A DNA stretch of 64,000 nt from JBBDJG01 sp040880005 (lineage in GTDB: Bacteria; Actinomycetota; Thermoleophilia; Solirubrobacterales; JBBDJG01), in NCBI GenBank assembly GCA_040880005.1, contig JBBDJG010000028.1, positions 23,009-87,008 of the forward strand, in the 5' to 3' direction. The position numbers and the translations under genes are program-made. This document shows, piece after piece, positions 24,065-32,727 of this stretch (position 1 is its first letter; each line of letters opens with the position of its first letter). The notes beneath the pieces were generated by a model, which was not told where the DNA came from, ran no database searches, and was given only the letters and a program-made list of their open reading frames with translations.

Positions 24065-25731
24065 TGACCGGCAAGCTTCGCGTTCTCCCCCTCGGGGGCC
24101 TCGGCGAGATCGGCAAGAACATGACCGTCGTCGAATACGAGGGCTCGCTCGTCGTGGTCGATACGGGACTGATGTTCCCGACCACCGAAATGCTGGGCAT
24201 CGACCTCGTGCTGCCCGACTTCGAATATCTGCTGGAGCGCGCCGAGCAGATCGAGGCGATCGTGTTGACGCACGGGCACGAAGACCACGTCGGGGCGCTG
24301 CCGTTCGTGATGCGCGAGCTGGGTAAGGACATCCGGCCTCCGATCTACGGAGGCCCGCTGACCGTCGCGATGGCTCGCTCGAAGATCGAGGAGCACAAGC
24401 TCAAGGAGGTCGAGTTCGTCGAGGTCGAGCCCGGCGAGCGCTTCGACGCCGGGCCGTTCGAGATCGAGATGATCCACGTCGCGCACTCGATCCCGGATGC
24501 CTGCGCGGTCGCTTTGAGCAGCGAGGTGGGCACGGTGATCATCACCGGCGACTACAAGTTCGACCAGACGCCCGTCGATGGGCCGCCGACCGATGCGTCG
24601 CGGCTGGCCGAGTTCGGACGCGAAGGGGTGTTGCTGCTGTGCGGCGACTCGACCAACGCCGATCGAACAGGCACGGCGCCGTCCGAGGCGACCGTCGGCC
24701 CGGTGCTGGAGGAGGTGTTCGCCGCCTGCGAGGGGCGCATCCTGATCACCTCGTTCGCGTCCAACATCCACCGCCTCCAGCAGGTGGTCGATGCCGCCGA
24801 GGCGCTCGACCGCCGCATCGCGGTGGTGGGGCGCTCGATGCGTCGCAACCTCAAGATCGCGCGCCAGCTCGATCACGCCGAGGTGCCGGAGGGCATGCTC
24901 GTCTCGCCCAAGGAGGCCGACAGCTTCCCGGAGGAGCGACTCGTGCTGCTGACCACCGGCAGCCAGGGCGAGCCGCTGTCGGCGCTGCGGCGCATGGCCC
25001 ATGGCGAGCATCCGCACGTGAAGCTGCACTCCGGCGACACGGTGATCTTTTCGGCGACTCCGATTCCCGGCAACGAGCGCGCCGTCAACGAGACCGTCGA
25101 TCGCCTGTACCAGATCGGTGCGACCGTGATCACGACCCAGGACGCACCGGTGCACGCGTCCGGCCACGGCTGGACCGAAGAGCTGAAGCTGATGCTGAAC
25201 CTGACCAATCCCAAGTACGTGATGCCGGTTCACGGCGATCACAAGCGCCTGTACCTGCACGGCAAGCTCGCGGAGTCGGTCGGCATCCCGCCCGAGAACG
25301 TCTTCCTGGGGCGTAATGGCCTGCCGCTGGAATTGGACGCCAACGGCGCCCGCTTTGGGTCCGAGGAGGATGCCGGCGTCATATACGTGGACGGTGTCGA
25401 GATCGGCGACATCGAGGACGTGGCGCTGCGCGATCGCAGGGCGCTTTCGGCGGACGGGGTGTTCATCGTCGTGGCGACGGTTTCGGGTCGTGACGGAAAG
25501 GCGCTCGCTGCTCCCGAGGTGATCACGCGCGGCGTTCCATTCGTGGCTGAGGACGACGGCCTGGTCGAAGAGCTGCGTGACGTGGTTGAGCGATCGCTCT
25601 CACAGGCGGCTCGCGACGAGGTGCGCGAGGTGTCGCTGCTTCAGGAACACCTGCGCGAGGACGTGGCCGCGTTCGTATACGAGAAGATCCGCCGCCGGCC
25701 GATGGTGCTGCCGGTCGTGGTCGAGGTCTAA
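24064..25731 (+). CDS. rnj: Ribonuclease J
   Basis: Metallo-beta-lactamase-fold ribonuclease with endo- and 5'-3' exonuclease activity in mRNA and rRNA processing. 555 residues. Beta-CASP signatures: LGGLGEIGKNM, the zinc motif LTHGHEDHVGALP, VAHSIPDA, GDYKFD, and the late histidine motif VHASGHGW plus PVHGDHKRLY. Following dapA directly is a conserved actinobacterial order. Confidence 0.96.
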   Translation: MTGKLRVLPLGGLGEIGKNMTVVEYEGSLVVVDTGLMFPTTEMLGIDLVLPDFEYLLERAEQIEAIVLTHGHEDHVGALPFVMRELGKDIRPPIYGGPLTVAMARSKIEEHKLKEVEFVEVEPGERFDAGPFEIEMIHVAHSIPDACAVALSSEVGTVIITGDYKFDQTPVDGPPTDASRLAEFGREGVLLLCGDSTNADRTGTAPSEATVGPVLEEVFAACEGRILITSFASNIHRLQQVVDAAEALDRRIAVVGRSMRRNLKIARQLDHAEVPEGMLVSPKEADSFPEERLVLLTTGSQGEPLSALRRMAHGEHPHVKLHSGDTVIFSATPIPGNERAVNETVDRLYQIGATVITTQDAPVHASGHGWTEELKLMLNLTNPKYVMPVHGDHKRLYLHGKLAESVGIPPENVFLGRNGLPLELDANGARFGSEEDAGVIYVDGVEIGDIEDVALRDRRALSADGVFIVVATVSGRDGKALAAPEVITRGVPFVAEDDGLVEELRDVVERSLSQAARDEVREVSLLQEHLREDVAAFVYEKIRRRPMVLPVVVEV

Positions 25732-25734
25732 GGC

Positions 25735-26838
25735 TCAGCGCAGCGACTGGCGCAGCTCGAGCACGCGCCGGGCGGAGGCGCGCAGCTCGTCCTCGGACAG
25801 CCGCCCGCCTCGCGCAGCGGCCGTCAGTGACGCGAGCGCCCGCGCGCCGACGCGATAGTGCTGGGCGAACATCAGCAGGTCGCTGCCGGCGCGAGCGGCA
25901 CGCAGCCCGAGCCGCGCGGCCGAGCCGTAGCGGCGCATAGCGGGAACCTCGAGGTCGTCGGTGATCGACACGCCGGTGAAGCCGAGCCGCGTTCGCAGCT
26001 CGTCGGTGCTCAGCGTGCGTGACAGAAGGGCGGGAGCGCGGTCGCACGCGGGATACACAGCGGTGCTCGTCATCACCAGCTTTGCGCCGGCGTCGATCGC
26101 CTTCGCGAAGGGCGCCTCGTCGATCGCTCGCAGGCGGGAGCGCGACAGCGCAACGCGCTGCACGACCAGGTCCTCGTCGTTGCGCACGACGCCGATGCCG
26201 GGAAAGTGCTTGAGCGTGGCGGCTACGTCGCCGCGCTGGAGCCCCAGCGCGAACGCGGAGCCGAGCGATCCGACCAGCTTTGGGTCCGATCCGTAGGAGC
26301 GCCCGGTGCGTCGCTGGAAGCTGCCCCGGCGGCCAACGTCGAGCACGGGCGCGAGGTTGACGTTGACGCCGACCGAGCGCAGGTTGCGTGCAGTGGCCGA
26401 GCCCTCGTGACGCGCGAGCGACGCGCGGCCGATGCTGCCGAGCTGGGCCGGCGAGTGCGAGGGGGCGCCGCCGAGCCTCTTCACCAGGCCGCCCTCCTGG
26501 TCGATCATCACTAGCAGCGGCAGTCGCAGCTCGCTTGATCGCGCGGCGCGCTGGAGCCGGGCCATCGCGGCGCGCAGTTGCGCGCGCGAGCCGATGTTGC
26601 GCGTGAACAGGATCACTCCGGCGGCCTCGCCGCGGCGCACGCGCGTCACGAGGGCGCTCGGCACCCGGGTGCCGGTGTAGGAATACACGATTCGCTGGCC
26701 GGCGAGTTGGCGCACGCTCAGGCTGGAGGCCGGGTCCGGCTGCGCACGTTCGTGATCGCGATCGAGCACTATCGGCCCGGCGGCGCCGACCGCGATGGCC
26801 AGGAGAACCGGAGCTGCAAGGAGCGCGTGCTGGTTCAT
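25735..26838 (-). CDS. Glycoside hydrolase family 3 (beta-N-acetylhexosaminidase-like), membrane-anchored or secreted
   Basis: 367 residues. An N-terminal hydrophobic segment (about 6-25) suggests export or anchoring. GH3 NagZ-like motifs: the sugar-binding IDQEGGLVKRL, LAPVLDVGRRG, KHFPGIG and the nucleophile block GVSITDDLEVPAM. NagZ recycles muropeptides in the cytoplasm; an exported copy would act in wall turnover instead. Start ATG overlaps the remains of an MBL-fold gene upstream, suggesting a former two-gene operon. Converges on rnj with a 3-bp gap. Confidence 0.88.
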   Translation of the reverse strand: MNQHALLAAPVLLAIAVGAAGPIVLDRDHERAQPDPASSLSVRQLAGQRIVYSYTGTRVPSALVTRVRRGEAAGVILFTRNIGSRAQLRAAMARLQRAARSSELRLPLLVMIDQEGGLVKRLGGAPSHSPAQLGSIGRASLARHEGSATARNLRSVGVNVNLAPVLDVGRRGSFQRRTGRSYGSDPKLVGSLGSAFALGLQRGDVAATLKHFPGIGVVRNDEDLVVQRVALSRSRLRAIDEAPFAKAIDAGAKLVMTSTAVYPACDRAPALLSRTLSTDELRTRLGFTGVSITDDLEVPAMRRYGSAARLGLRAARAGSDLLMFAQHYRVGARALASLTAAARGGRLSEDELRASARRVLELRQSLR

Positions 26839-27136
26839 CGAACTGCAGAGTAGGGAAGCGGCCTGCTGTGGTCGGTGGCCGTCCCCGGTACGGAAAGTGT
26901 CTGACCGTCGACCGGGATGTCGACGGAGTCCAATTTTCCAGCCGTCTCAAGGGCGTCCTTCAGCCTGGCCCGCGTGATCCCGCAGGCAGCGGAACGGTGG
27001 GGTTGAGCGCGGGCCGCGACCTGACCAGGGACAGTGGAGGTCGTCGCCTCGGTGGCGCCAACGACGGATCGACCACCAGCCGCTGTCCCGTGCCCTCAAC
27101 GACGAGAGTGGCGTTGCGCAGCAGCGTGACTAGCAT
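26835..27136 (-). pseudogene. Internally deleted UlaG-like metallo-beta-lactamase-fold hydrolase
   Basis: From ATG at 27136 the frame reads a UlaG-like N-terminus (LVTLLRNATLVVEGTGQRL, then VVDPSLAPP and LNPTVPLP) and stops at 26960-26962. In another frame just before that stop begins a segment matching the family's C-terminal end (ITRARLKDALETAGKLDSV, then DIPVDGQTLSVPG), which ends in TGA overlapping the GH3 ATG. The zinc-binding HxHxDH core is missing. I infer one gene that lost about 150 central residues. Covers the first part of the 26839-27361 gap. Confidence 0.6.
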
Positions 27137-27182
27137 CTCCTCAACCTATCCGAACCCATGCAGCCGCAGACCCGCGAAAGGG

Positions 27183-27231
27183 CAGGTGGTTGATCCAACT
27201 CTCGAATAGAGCGACTTCGATCGACCACCTG
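27183..27231. promoter_or_regulatory. Inverted repeat upstream of ftsK
   Basis: CAGGTGGTTGATC (27183-27195) pairs with GATCGACCACCTG (27219-27231), 12 of 13 positions, across a 23-bp centre. Could be an operator or a hairpin of the former MBL gene's 5' leader. A GGCCCC-TCCGC-GGGGCC hairpin also lies just before ftsK (about 27333-27350). Nothing else is seen in 27137-27361. Confidence 0.4.
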
Positions 27232-27361
27232 GTCATGGGCGCTCGAAGCCAGGCACAATCGCGTGACTTCCGTGCCTGTTCTGGTGTGGCGAGAGGTGGC
27301 AGGGGAGCCCGGCGCGGCGTCGAACACGTGACGGGGGCCCCTCCGCGGGGCCTTGATCGTC

Positions 27362-29851
27362 ATGGCCAAACGACGGAAGCGCCGCAAGACCTCGTCCCGC
27401 CGACGCTCGCGTGCGGGTCTCGCAGCACTGCGCCCACGCTTGCCGCGAGTGTCCGAGATGTCGCAGGCCCAGATCGACGCGCTGGGGCTCGGGCTCGTGG
27501 GCGCCGGGGTGTTCTTCGGCTTCGTCTTCTACGGCGGCTGGGACGGCGGCAAGGTGGGCGAGACGCTCGTGACCGCATTCACGTTCGTGCTTGGGGCGGT
27601 TGCCTACACCGTGCCCGTGCTGTTTGCGCTCGCGGGGCTCGCGATGATCGCGCGCCCGCTCGTCGATGCGGTGGCACGCCCGCTGGCGGGTGTGATCGTG
27701 CTGGTCTGCTCGCTGACGCTCGGCTTCGCGGTCTCCACTCTTGGGTTGGGCCCCGGGGAGGCCACGTCGGCGGACCTGTTCAATCCCGACTCGTCTATGG
27801 ATCGCGGGGGCCTGATCGGCGCGGGGCTGTTTTGGATCACCGACACGCTGTTCTCGGACGCCGGTGCACACCTCGCGTTCCTGTTTGGCACGTTGGGCGG
27901 GTTGCTGCTGATCACCGGCGCATCGATCTCGGCGACCGCACGCTCGCTTCTCGCCGCCATCTCGCAAACCGCGCGCGTAGTGCGCGCCTGGATCGCGCAA
28001 CTTGCGCACGCCTTCGCACACGAGCGGGTGCGTGCACGCCGCGACGCGCGCCAGCGGCGAAGGGTGGAGTACCGCGAACCGGAGGGCGAGCCGCGCGTGA
28101 CCGCACTCGGCGGGGAGGCCGCGACCGCTGAGCAGCATTCCGTCGAGCCGGAAGCCTTTGCCGCCGAGGTCGACGCGCTCGAGCCTGATGAGCACACGCT
28201 GCCAGCGATCGCGGAGGCGGAAAACACCAAGGCCGCCAAGGTCGCCAAGGCCCTCGACAGCCACATCGAGCTGACGCCGATGGGCAACAAGCGCAGCGAG
28301 GTGACCGAGTCCGACGAGATCGACTACGAGCTTCCCGACCCCGCTCTGCTACGCCACTCGGACAAGAGTCAGGGTCCGGATGCCTCCAACCAGCAGGAGG
28401 TTGCCGAGCTGCTGGTGACGACGCTCGGGCACTTTGGCATCGAGGCCGAGGTGATGGGGCGCGTCACGGGACCGCGAATCACACGGCACGAGCTGCGTCT
28501 GGCACCCGGCACCAAGGTGTCCAAGGTCACGCAGCTCAAGGACGACATCGCCTACGCGCTTGCATCGACCGACATTCGCATCCTGGCGCCGATTCCCGGC
28601 AAGCAGGCTGTCGGCGTCGAGGTGCCCAACAAGCGCCACAGGATGGTTTTCCTGGGCGACATCTTCAGACGCGAGATGGGCACCGCGTCGAAAAAGGGCA
28701 GTTCCGGCTCTCGCTTGGCCGCGAGAACCGGGAGCCCTTCGGGCGCCTCGCCGCTGGCCGCATGGCTCGGCAAGGACATCGCCGGAAACGCGGTTTGGAC
28801 GGACATCGCACGGATGCCGCATGCGTTGGTTGCGGGCACCACCGGATCGGGCAAGTCGGGCTGCGTCAACACGATCCTGGGCTCGATCCTGCTGCGCGCA
28901 TCGCCGAACGAGGTGCGGATGGTGCTGGTGGACCCCAAGCGCGTTGAGCTGAACCACTACGAAGACATTCCGCATCTGCTGACGCCGGTCGTGACGGCGC
29001 CGCGCAAGGCGGCCAATGTGCTCAACAACCTGATAGCGGAGATGGAGAGCCGCTACGAGTTGATGGGGAGGTCGCGCGCTCGCAACATCGTCGAATGGAA
29101 CCGTATCCGCCGCGCCGCCGGAGAGCCCTCGCTGCCGTACATCCTCTGTGTGATCGACGAGCTGGCCGACCTGATGATGGTGGCACCATCCGAGGTCGAG
29201 GACGCGATCATCCGGATCGCCCAGAAGTCGCGCGCCGTCGGGATCCACCTCGTGCTGGCGACGCAGCGCCCGTCGGTCGACATCATCACGGGAACGATCA
29301 AGGTGAACATCCCGGCGCGGATCGCGTTCGCGGTCTCGTCACAGCACGACTCGCGTGTGATACTCGACCAGGGCGGAGCCGAGGCCCTGCTCGGACAGGG
29401 CGACATGCTCTTCAGGCCGGTCGGCTCGTCGAAGCTGCAGCGCATCCAGGGCGCGTACATAACCGAAGAGGAGATCGCGCGCATCACACAGCGCTGGCGC
29501 GACCAGGGCGAGCCCGAGTACGAGCAGGAGCTGCTCGAGGGTCGCAGCCCCGGCGATCCGTCGGAGGGCGACCTCGATCCCGACTCCGACGAGCTGCTCG
29601 AGCAGGCTGTGATACTGGTCGCGCAGACCCAAACTGCGTCGGTCTCGATGCTGCAGCGTCGCCTGCGCGTTGGCTATACGCGTGCCGGGCGGTTGATCGA
29701 CATGCTCGAGCGACGCGGCGCGATATCGGGCTACGAAGGCTCCAAGCCTCGTCAGGTGCTGATCACCGAAGCGGATATCGAGCGCGTGCTGCGCATGGGA
29801 GACGACAGCCCCGACCCGGTGTCCACGGCAGCCGAAACCGACGAGGCCTGA
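27362..29851 (+). CDS. ftsK: DNA translocase FtsK/SpoIIIE
   Basis: Septal ATP-driven DNA pump that clears chromosomes at division. 829 residues from ATG 27362 (TTG 27353 also possible). Basic N-terminus, about four membrane segments (to residue ~200), a charged linker, then the alpha/beta motor with Walker A GTTGSGKS (492-499), Walker B LCVIDELADLM and LATQRPSVDIITG. A winged-helix gamma domain (LLEQAVILVAQTQTASVSMLQRRL) at the C-terminus should read polar KOPS-like sites. Confidence 0.96.
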   Translation: MAKRRKRRKTSSRRRSRAGLAALRPRLPRVSEMSQAQIDALGLGLVGAGVFFGFVFYGGWDGGKVGETLVTAFTFVLGAVAYTVPVLFALAGLAMIARPLVDAVARPLAGVIVLVCSLTLGFAVSTLGLGPGEATSADLFNPDSSMDRGGLIGAGLFWITDTLFSDAGAHLAFLFGTLGGLLLITGASISATARSLLAAISQTARVVRAWIAQLAHAFAHERVRARRDARQRRRVEYREPEGEPRVTALGGEAATAEQHSVEPEAFAAEVDALEPDEHTLPAIAEAENTKAAKVAKALDSHIELTPMGNKRSEVTESDEIDYELPDPALLRHSDKSQGPDASNQQEVAELLVTTLGHFGIEAEVMGRVTGPRITRHELRLAPGTKVSKVTQLKDDIAYALASTDIRILAPIPGKQAVGVEVPNKRHRMVFLGDIFRREMGTASKKGSSGSRLAARTGSPSGASPLAAWLGKDIAGNAVWTDIARMPHALVAGTTGSGKSGCVNTILGSILLRASPNEVRMVLVDPKRVELNHYEDIPHLLTPVVTAPRKAANVLNNLIAEMESRYELMGRSRARNIVEWNRIRRAAGEPSLPYILCVIDELADLMMVAPSEVEDAIIRIAQKSRAVGIHLVLATQRPSVDIITGTIKVNIPARIAFAVSSQHDSRVILDQGGAEALLGQGDMLFRPVGSSKLQRIQGAYITEEEIARITQRWRDQGEPEYEQELLEGRSPGDPSEGDLDPDSDELLEQAVILVAQTQTASVSMLQRRLRVGYTRAGRLIDMLERRGAISGYEGSKPRQVLITEADIERVLRMGDDSPDPVSTAAETDEA

Positions 29852-29925
29852 GCGCCAACCGCGCGGCCGAGTCCTCGCGCTCCCTATACTGATTCGCGTC
29901 CTGCGGTATGACCGCGGCAGCGTCC

Positions 29926-30687
29926 ATGGCTGACATAGGCTCAACCCTGCGCGATACGCGCATACGCAAGAAGATCGATATTGGCGCGGTCGAGGAGGCC
30001 ACCAAGATCCGGGCCAAATACCTGCGAGCTCTGGAGAACGAGGAGTGGCAGGTGTTGCCGGGTCCGACCTACGTCAAGAGCTTCGTGCGAACCTACGCCG
30101 AGTTCCTCGGCCTCGATCCATACATCCTGATCGAGGAGTACAACACGCGCTTCGAGGAGCCCGAGGAGCTGGAGCTGCCGGCGTTCGCGGGCGACGCGCC
30201 GCTGCGTCGCCAGGTCGTGCATGTGCCGAGGCCTTCGCGCCTGGTGGTGGCGATCGTCCTCGGCGTGGCGTTCGTGGGGCTGTTGCTGGTGCTGGGACTG
30301 ACCAGCGGCGGTGACGACTCCAAGAACAAGTCGGCCGCAACAACGCCGGCCGACAAGACGCCCGTCGTTTCGCCCGCAAGGTCGAAGAGCCGCGCCAATG
30401 CAAACAGCGTGGAAGTCACAGTCGTCCCGAAGCGTGATGTCTGGGTTTGCCTGGTCGATGCGAGCGGGGACGTCAAAGTGGATGGGCGGGTGGTCTCCGC
30501 CAGAGACAACAAGGGCCCGTACCGCTCCAGGCGTTTCCGAGTCACGATCGGAAACGGCGGCGGAGATCTGCGCATCAACGGCAAGCTGTACAACATTCCG
30601 GAGACCGCAAGGCCGCTTGGCTACGCGGTATCGACGTCGGGCGTTAGACGCCTGCCGGCGGCGAAGTCACCGACCTGCGGCCAGTGA
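29926..30687 (+). CDS. RodZ-like helix-turn-helix membrane protein (DUF4115)
   Basis: About 253 residues. N-terminal HTH_25 domain (IGSTLRDTRIRKKIDIGAVEEATKIRAKYLRALE), then one membrane segment (VVAIVLGVAFVGLLLVLGL, about 108-128), a Ser/Lys linker and a C-terminal beta-rich DUF4115 domain (VTVVPKRDVWVCLVDASGDV). RodZ links MreB to the wall machinery in rods; mreB is not in the window. Start at 29926 chosen from the family N-terminus; ATG 29908 is the alternative. TATACT at 29885-29890 may be its -10. Confidence 0.82.
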   Translation: MADIGSTLRDTRIRKKIDIGAVEEATKIRAKYLRALENEEWQVLPGPTYVKSFVRTYAEFLGLDPYILIEEYNTRFEEPEELELPAFAGDAPLRRQVVHVPRPSRLVVAIVLGVAFVGLLLVLGLTSGGDDSKNKSAATTPADKTPVVSPARSKSRANANSVEVTVVPKRDVWVCLVDASGDVKVDGRVVSARDNKGPYRSRRFRVTIGNGGGDLRINGKLYNIPETARPLGYAVSTSGVRRLPAAKSPTCGQ

Positions 30688-30703
30688 GGATCGACGGAAT
30701 CCG

Positions 30704-31987
30704 GTGAGCGTTCGCGCGGGCCTCGTGATCACCGGCACCGAGCTGCTGTCGGGCCAGGTGCGTGACCGCAATGGCCCGTGGCTGGCCGAGCAGCTGGCCG
30801 GAATGGGCGTCGAGCTTGCGCACGTCGTCACCTGTGGCGACCGCCCGGACGACCTCGCGGCTGCGCTGCGGTTCATGAGCGAGGCGGGAGTGGCGCTGGT
30901 TGTGACCAGCGGTGGGCTTGGGCCAACCGCAGACGATCTGACGGCCGAGGTGGTCGCGCGGTTTGCCGGGCGGGAGATGGAGCTGGACGTCGATCTGGAG
31001 CGTCGCATTGGTGAGATCGTTGCGCGCTTCGCCCGGCGCTGGAGGATCGACAACGAGGCGCTGGCGGTCGCGAACCGAAAGCAGGCGATGGTTCCCCGAG
31101 GCGCTGTCGCGCTCGACCCGGTCGGCACGGCTCCGGGGCTGGTCGTGCCGGCGGACGAGCAGACCGTCGTGGTGCTGCCCGGGCCGCCGCGCGAGTTGCA
31201 GGAGAGCTGGGCGCAGGCGGTCGAAACCAAGCCGTTTCGCGCCGTGCTCGCGGGGGCCGTTGCCTACGAGACGCGCATGCTGCGGATGTTCGGGCTTCCG
31301 GAGTCGGAGATCGCCGCGAGCCTGCGCGAGATCGGCGAGCAGATTGACCTCGAGTCACTGGAGATCACGACCTGCTTGCGCAGGGGCGAGCTGGAGGTGA
31401 CGATACGCACCCCGCCGGGAGCTGCCGACGCGGCGGATCGTTTGGTCGCGCTGCTCGCCGGGCGTCACGGCGATGCCCTCTACTCGACCGACGGCAGCAG
31501 AATCGAGGACCAGGTCGCCCGCCTGATGCGGGGCCGGCGGCTGGCCGTCGGCGAATCGTGCACGGGCGGCATGCTCGCCGCCCGTTTGACGGATCGACCG
31601 GGAGCTTCGGAGTTCTTCGCGGGCGGCGTGGTCGCCTACTCCGATCGCGCCAAGTCCGAGCTGTTGGGCGTACCGGCCGAGGTGATCGACGCGCATGGGG
31701 CGGTGTCGGAGCAAGTGGCCGATGCGCTCGCCGACGGCGCCATCGAGCGGTTCGACGCGCAGGTCGGGATCGGCGTGACCGGCGTCGCGGGCCCCGGCGG
31801 CGGAACCGAGGACAAGCCCGTCGGTCGTGTGTGCTTCTGTGTCGTCGCACGCAACGGTACCGAGACCGAGCGCGTGACACGCGCACTCGACATCCCCGGA
31901 TCGCGCCCCGAGGTGCGCGATCGCTCCACGACCGTGGCGCTTCATCTATTGCGCCGGCTGCTCGTTGGCGAGGAAGTCCCGGCTTGA
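30704..31987 (+). CDS. cinA: CinA-like protein (COG1058 domain plus PncC nicotinamide-nucleotide amidase domain)
   Basis: 427 residues from GTG 30704. N-terminal MoCF-like domain (GLVITGTELLSGQVRDRNGPWLAEQLAG, TSGGLGPTADDLT), linked in family members to ADP-ribose or NMN metabolism; C-terminal PncC domain (VGESCTGGMLAARLTDRPGAS, GVTGVAGPGGGTEDKPVG) that deamidates nicotinamide mononucleotide. Placement between a RodZ-like gene, thpR and recA is typical of actinobacteria. Confidence 0.93.
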   Translation: MSVRAGLVITGTELLSGQVRDRNGPWLAEQLAGMGVELAHVVTCGDRPDDLAAALRFMSEAGVALVVTSGGLGPTADDLTAEVVARFAGREMELDVDLERRIGEIVARFARRWRIDNEALAVANRKQAMVPRGAVALDPVGTAPGLVVPADEQTVVVLPGPPRELQESWAQAVETKPFRAVLAGAVAYETRMLRMFGLPESEIAASLREIGEQIDLESLEITTCLRRGELEVTIRTPPGAADAADRLVALLAGRHGDALYSTDGSRIEDQVARLMRGRRLAVGESCTGGMLAARLTDRPGASEFFAGGVVAYSDRAKSELLGVPAEVIDAHGAVSEQVADALADGAIERFDAQVGIGVTGVAGPGGGTEDKPVGRVCFCVVARNGTETERVTRALDIPGSRPEVRDRSTTVALHLLRRLLVGEEVPA

Positions 31988-32037
31988 GCAAAGACCAACG
32001 GCCGCAGCGGGCGGGCAAAAACCTGGGAAGGCCGCGC

Positions 32038-32589
32038 ATGCGGCTGTTCGTCGCGCTCGAGCTGCCCGAGTCGTACCTGCTTGCGCTGTCGGTCTGGCGT
32101 GCGTCGATCTACGGTGAGCTGCGCGAGTTTCGCCTGCCCGACCTGCAGAATATGCACGTCACGCTGGTGTTCCTCGGCTACCAGGCCGAGCGCGACGCCG
32201 AACGGATCGCCGAGCTTTGCTTCGACTCGCCGCCAGGCGTGTTCGAGCTACGGCCAACGGGCGTCGGCGGCCTGCCACAGGCTCGGCCGCGACTGCATGC
32301 GCTCGAGCTGGAGGATGCTGCCGGCGTTCTGGGCGCGTGGCAAAGCGAGATGTCGCAGCGGTTCGCCACAGCGAAGCTGTACAAGCCGGAAAAGCGCCCG
32401 TTTCGCCCGCACGTGACGCTCGCGCGGGCTCGACGGGGTCGCGAGTGTGAGGCGGCCGCAGCGCCGTTGCCGGCCCTGCCCGCTCGCTTGGGCAAGTCGT
32501 TTCGGGCCTCGAACGCCGTGCTCTTCAGGTCCACCTTGCTGCGCAGCGGTGCCGTGTACGAGCCGGTTGCGACGCTCGAGCTGAAATAG
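32038..32589 (+). CDS. thpR: RNA 2',3'-cyclic phosphodiesterase
   Basis: 2H phosphoesterase acting on 2',3'-cyclic phosphate ends (formerly 2'-5' RNA ligase). 183 residues with RLFVALELPE and the two HxT motifs NMHVTLVFLG and RPHVTLARAR. ATG 32038 has GGAAGG upstream; TTG 31984, overlapping the cinA stop (TTGA) and preceded by GAGGAAG, would add 18 residues and is equally credible. Confidence 0.9.
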   Translation: MRLFVALELPESYLLALSVWRASIYGELREFRLPDLQNMHVTLVFLGYQAERDAERIAELCFDSPPGVFELRPTGVGGLPQARPRLHALELEDAAGVLGAWQSEMSQRFATAKLYKPEKRPFRPHVTLARARRGRECEAAAAPLPALPARLGKSFRASNAVLFRSTLLRSGAVYEPVATLELK

Positions 32590-32650
32590 TCACTCGCGAG
32601 GCTTGTTCCATTACATGGCCCTGCGTAGCCTCGTTGGCTCCTGCGGGGGC

Positions 32651-32666
32651 CCGAACACCAGTTCGG
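32651..32666. promoter_or_regulatory. SOS (LexA) box upstream of recA
   Basis: CCGAAC-ACCA-GTTCGG: perfect 6-bp arms around a 4-bp centre, fitting the Gram-positive/actinobacterial SOS box (CGAAC-N4-GTTCG). It lies 62 bp before the chosen recA start, so damage induction of recA is expected. Confidence 0.8.
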
Positions 32667-32727
32667 TTTTCCATCCGGCGGTGCGCCTAAGGTGTCCTGC
32701 TTGCGAACTGAAACGAATGGAGAAGGC

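Noticed and set aside
26868..27209. Plus-strand gene in the GH3-ftsK gap
   Set aside because: The minus strand shows family similarity at both ends (MBL fold); the plus frame shows none.
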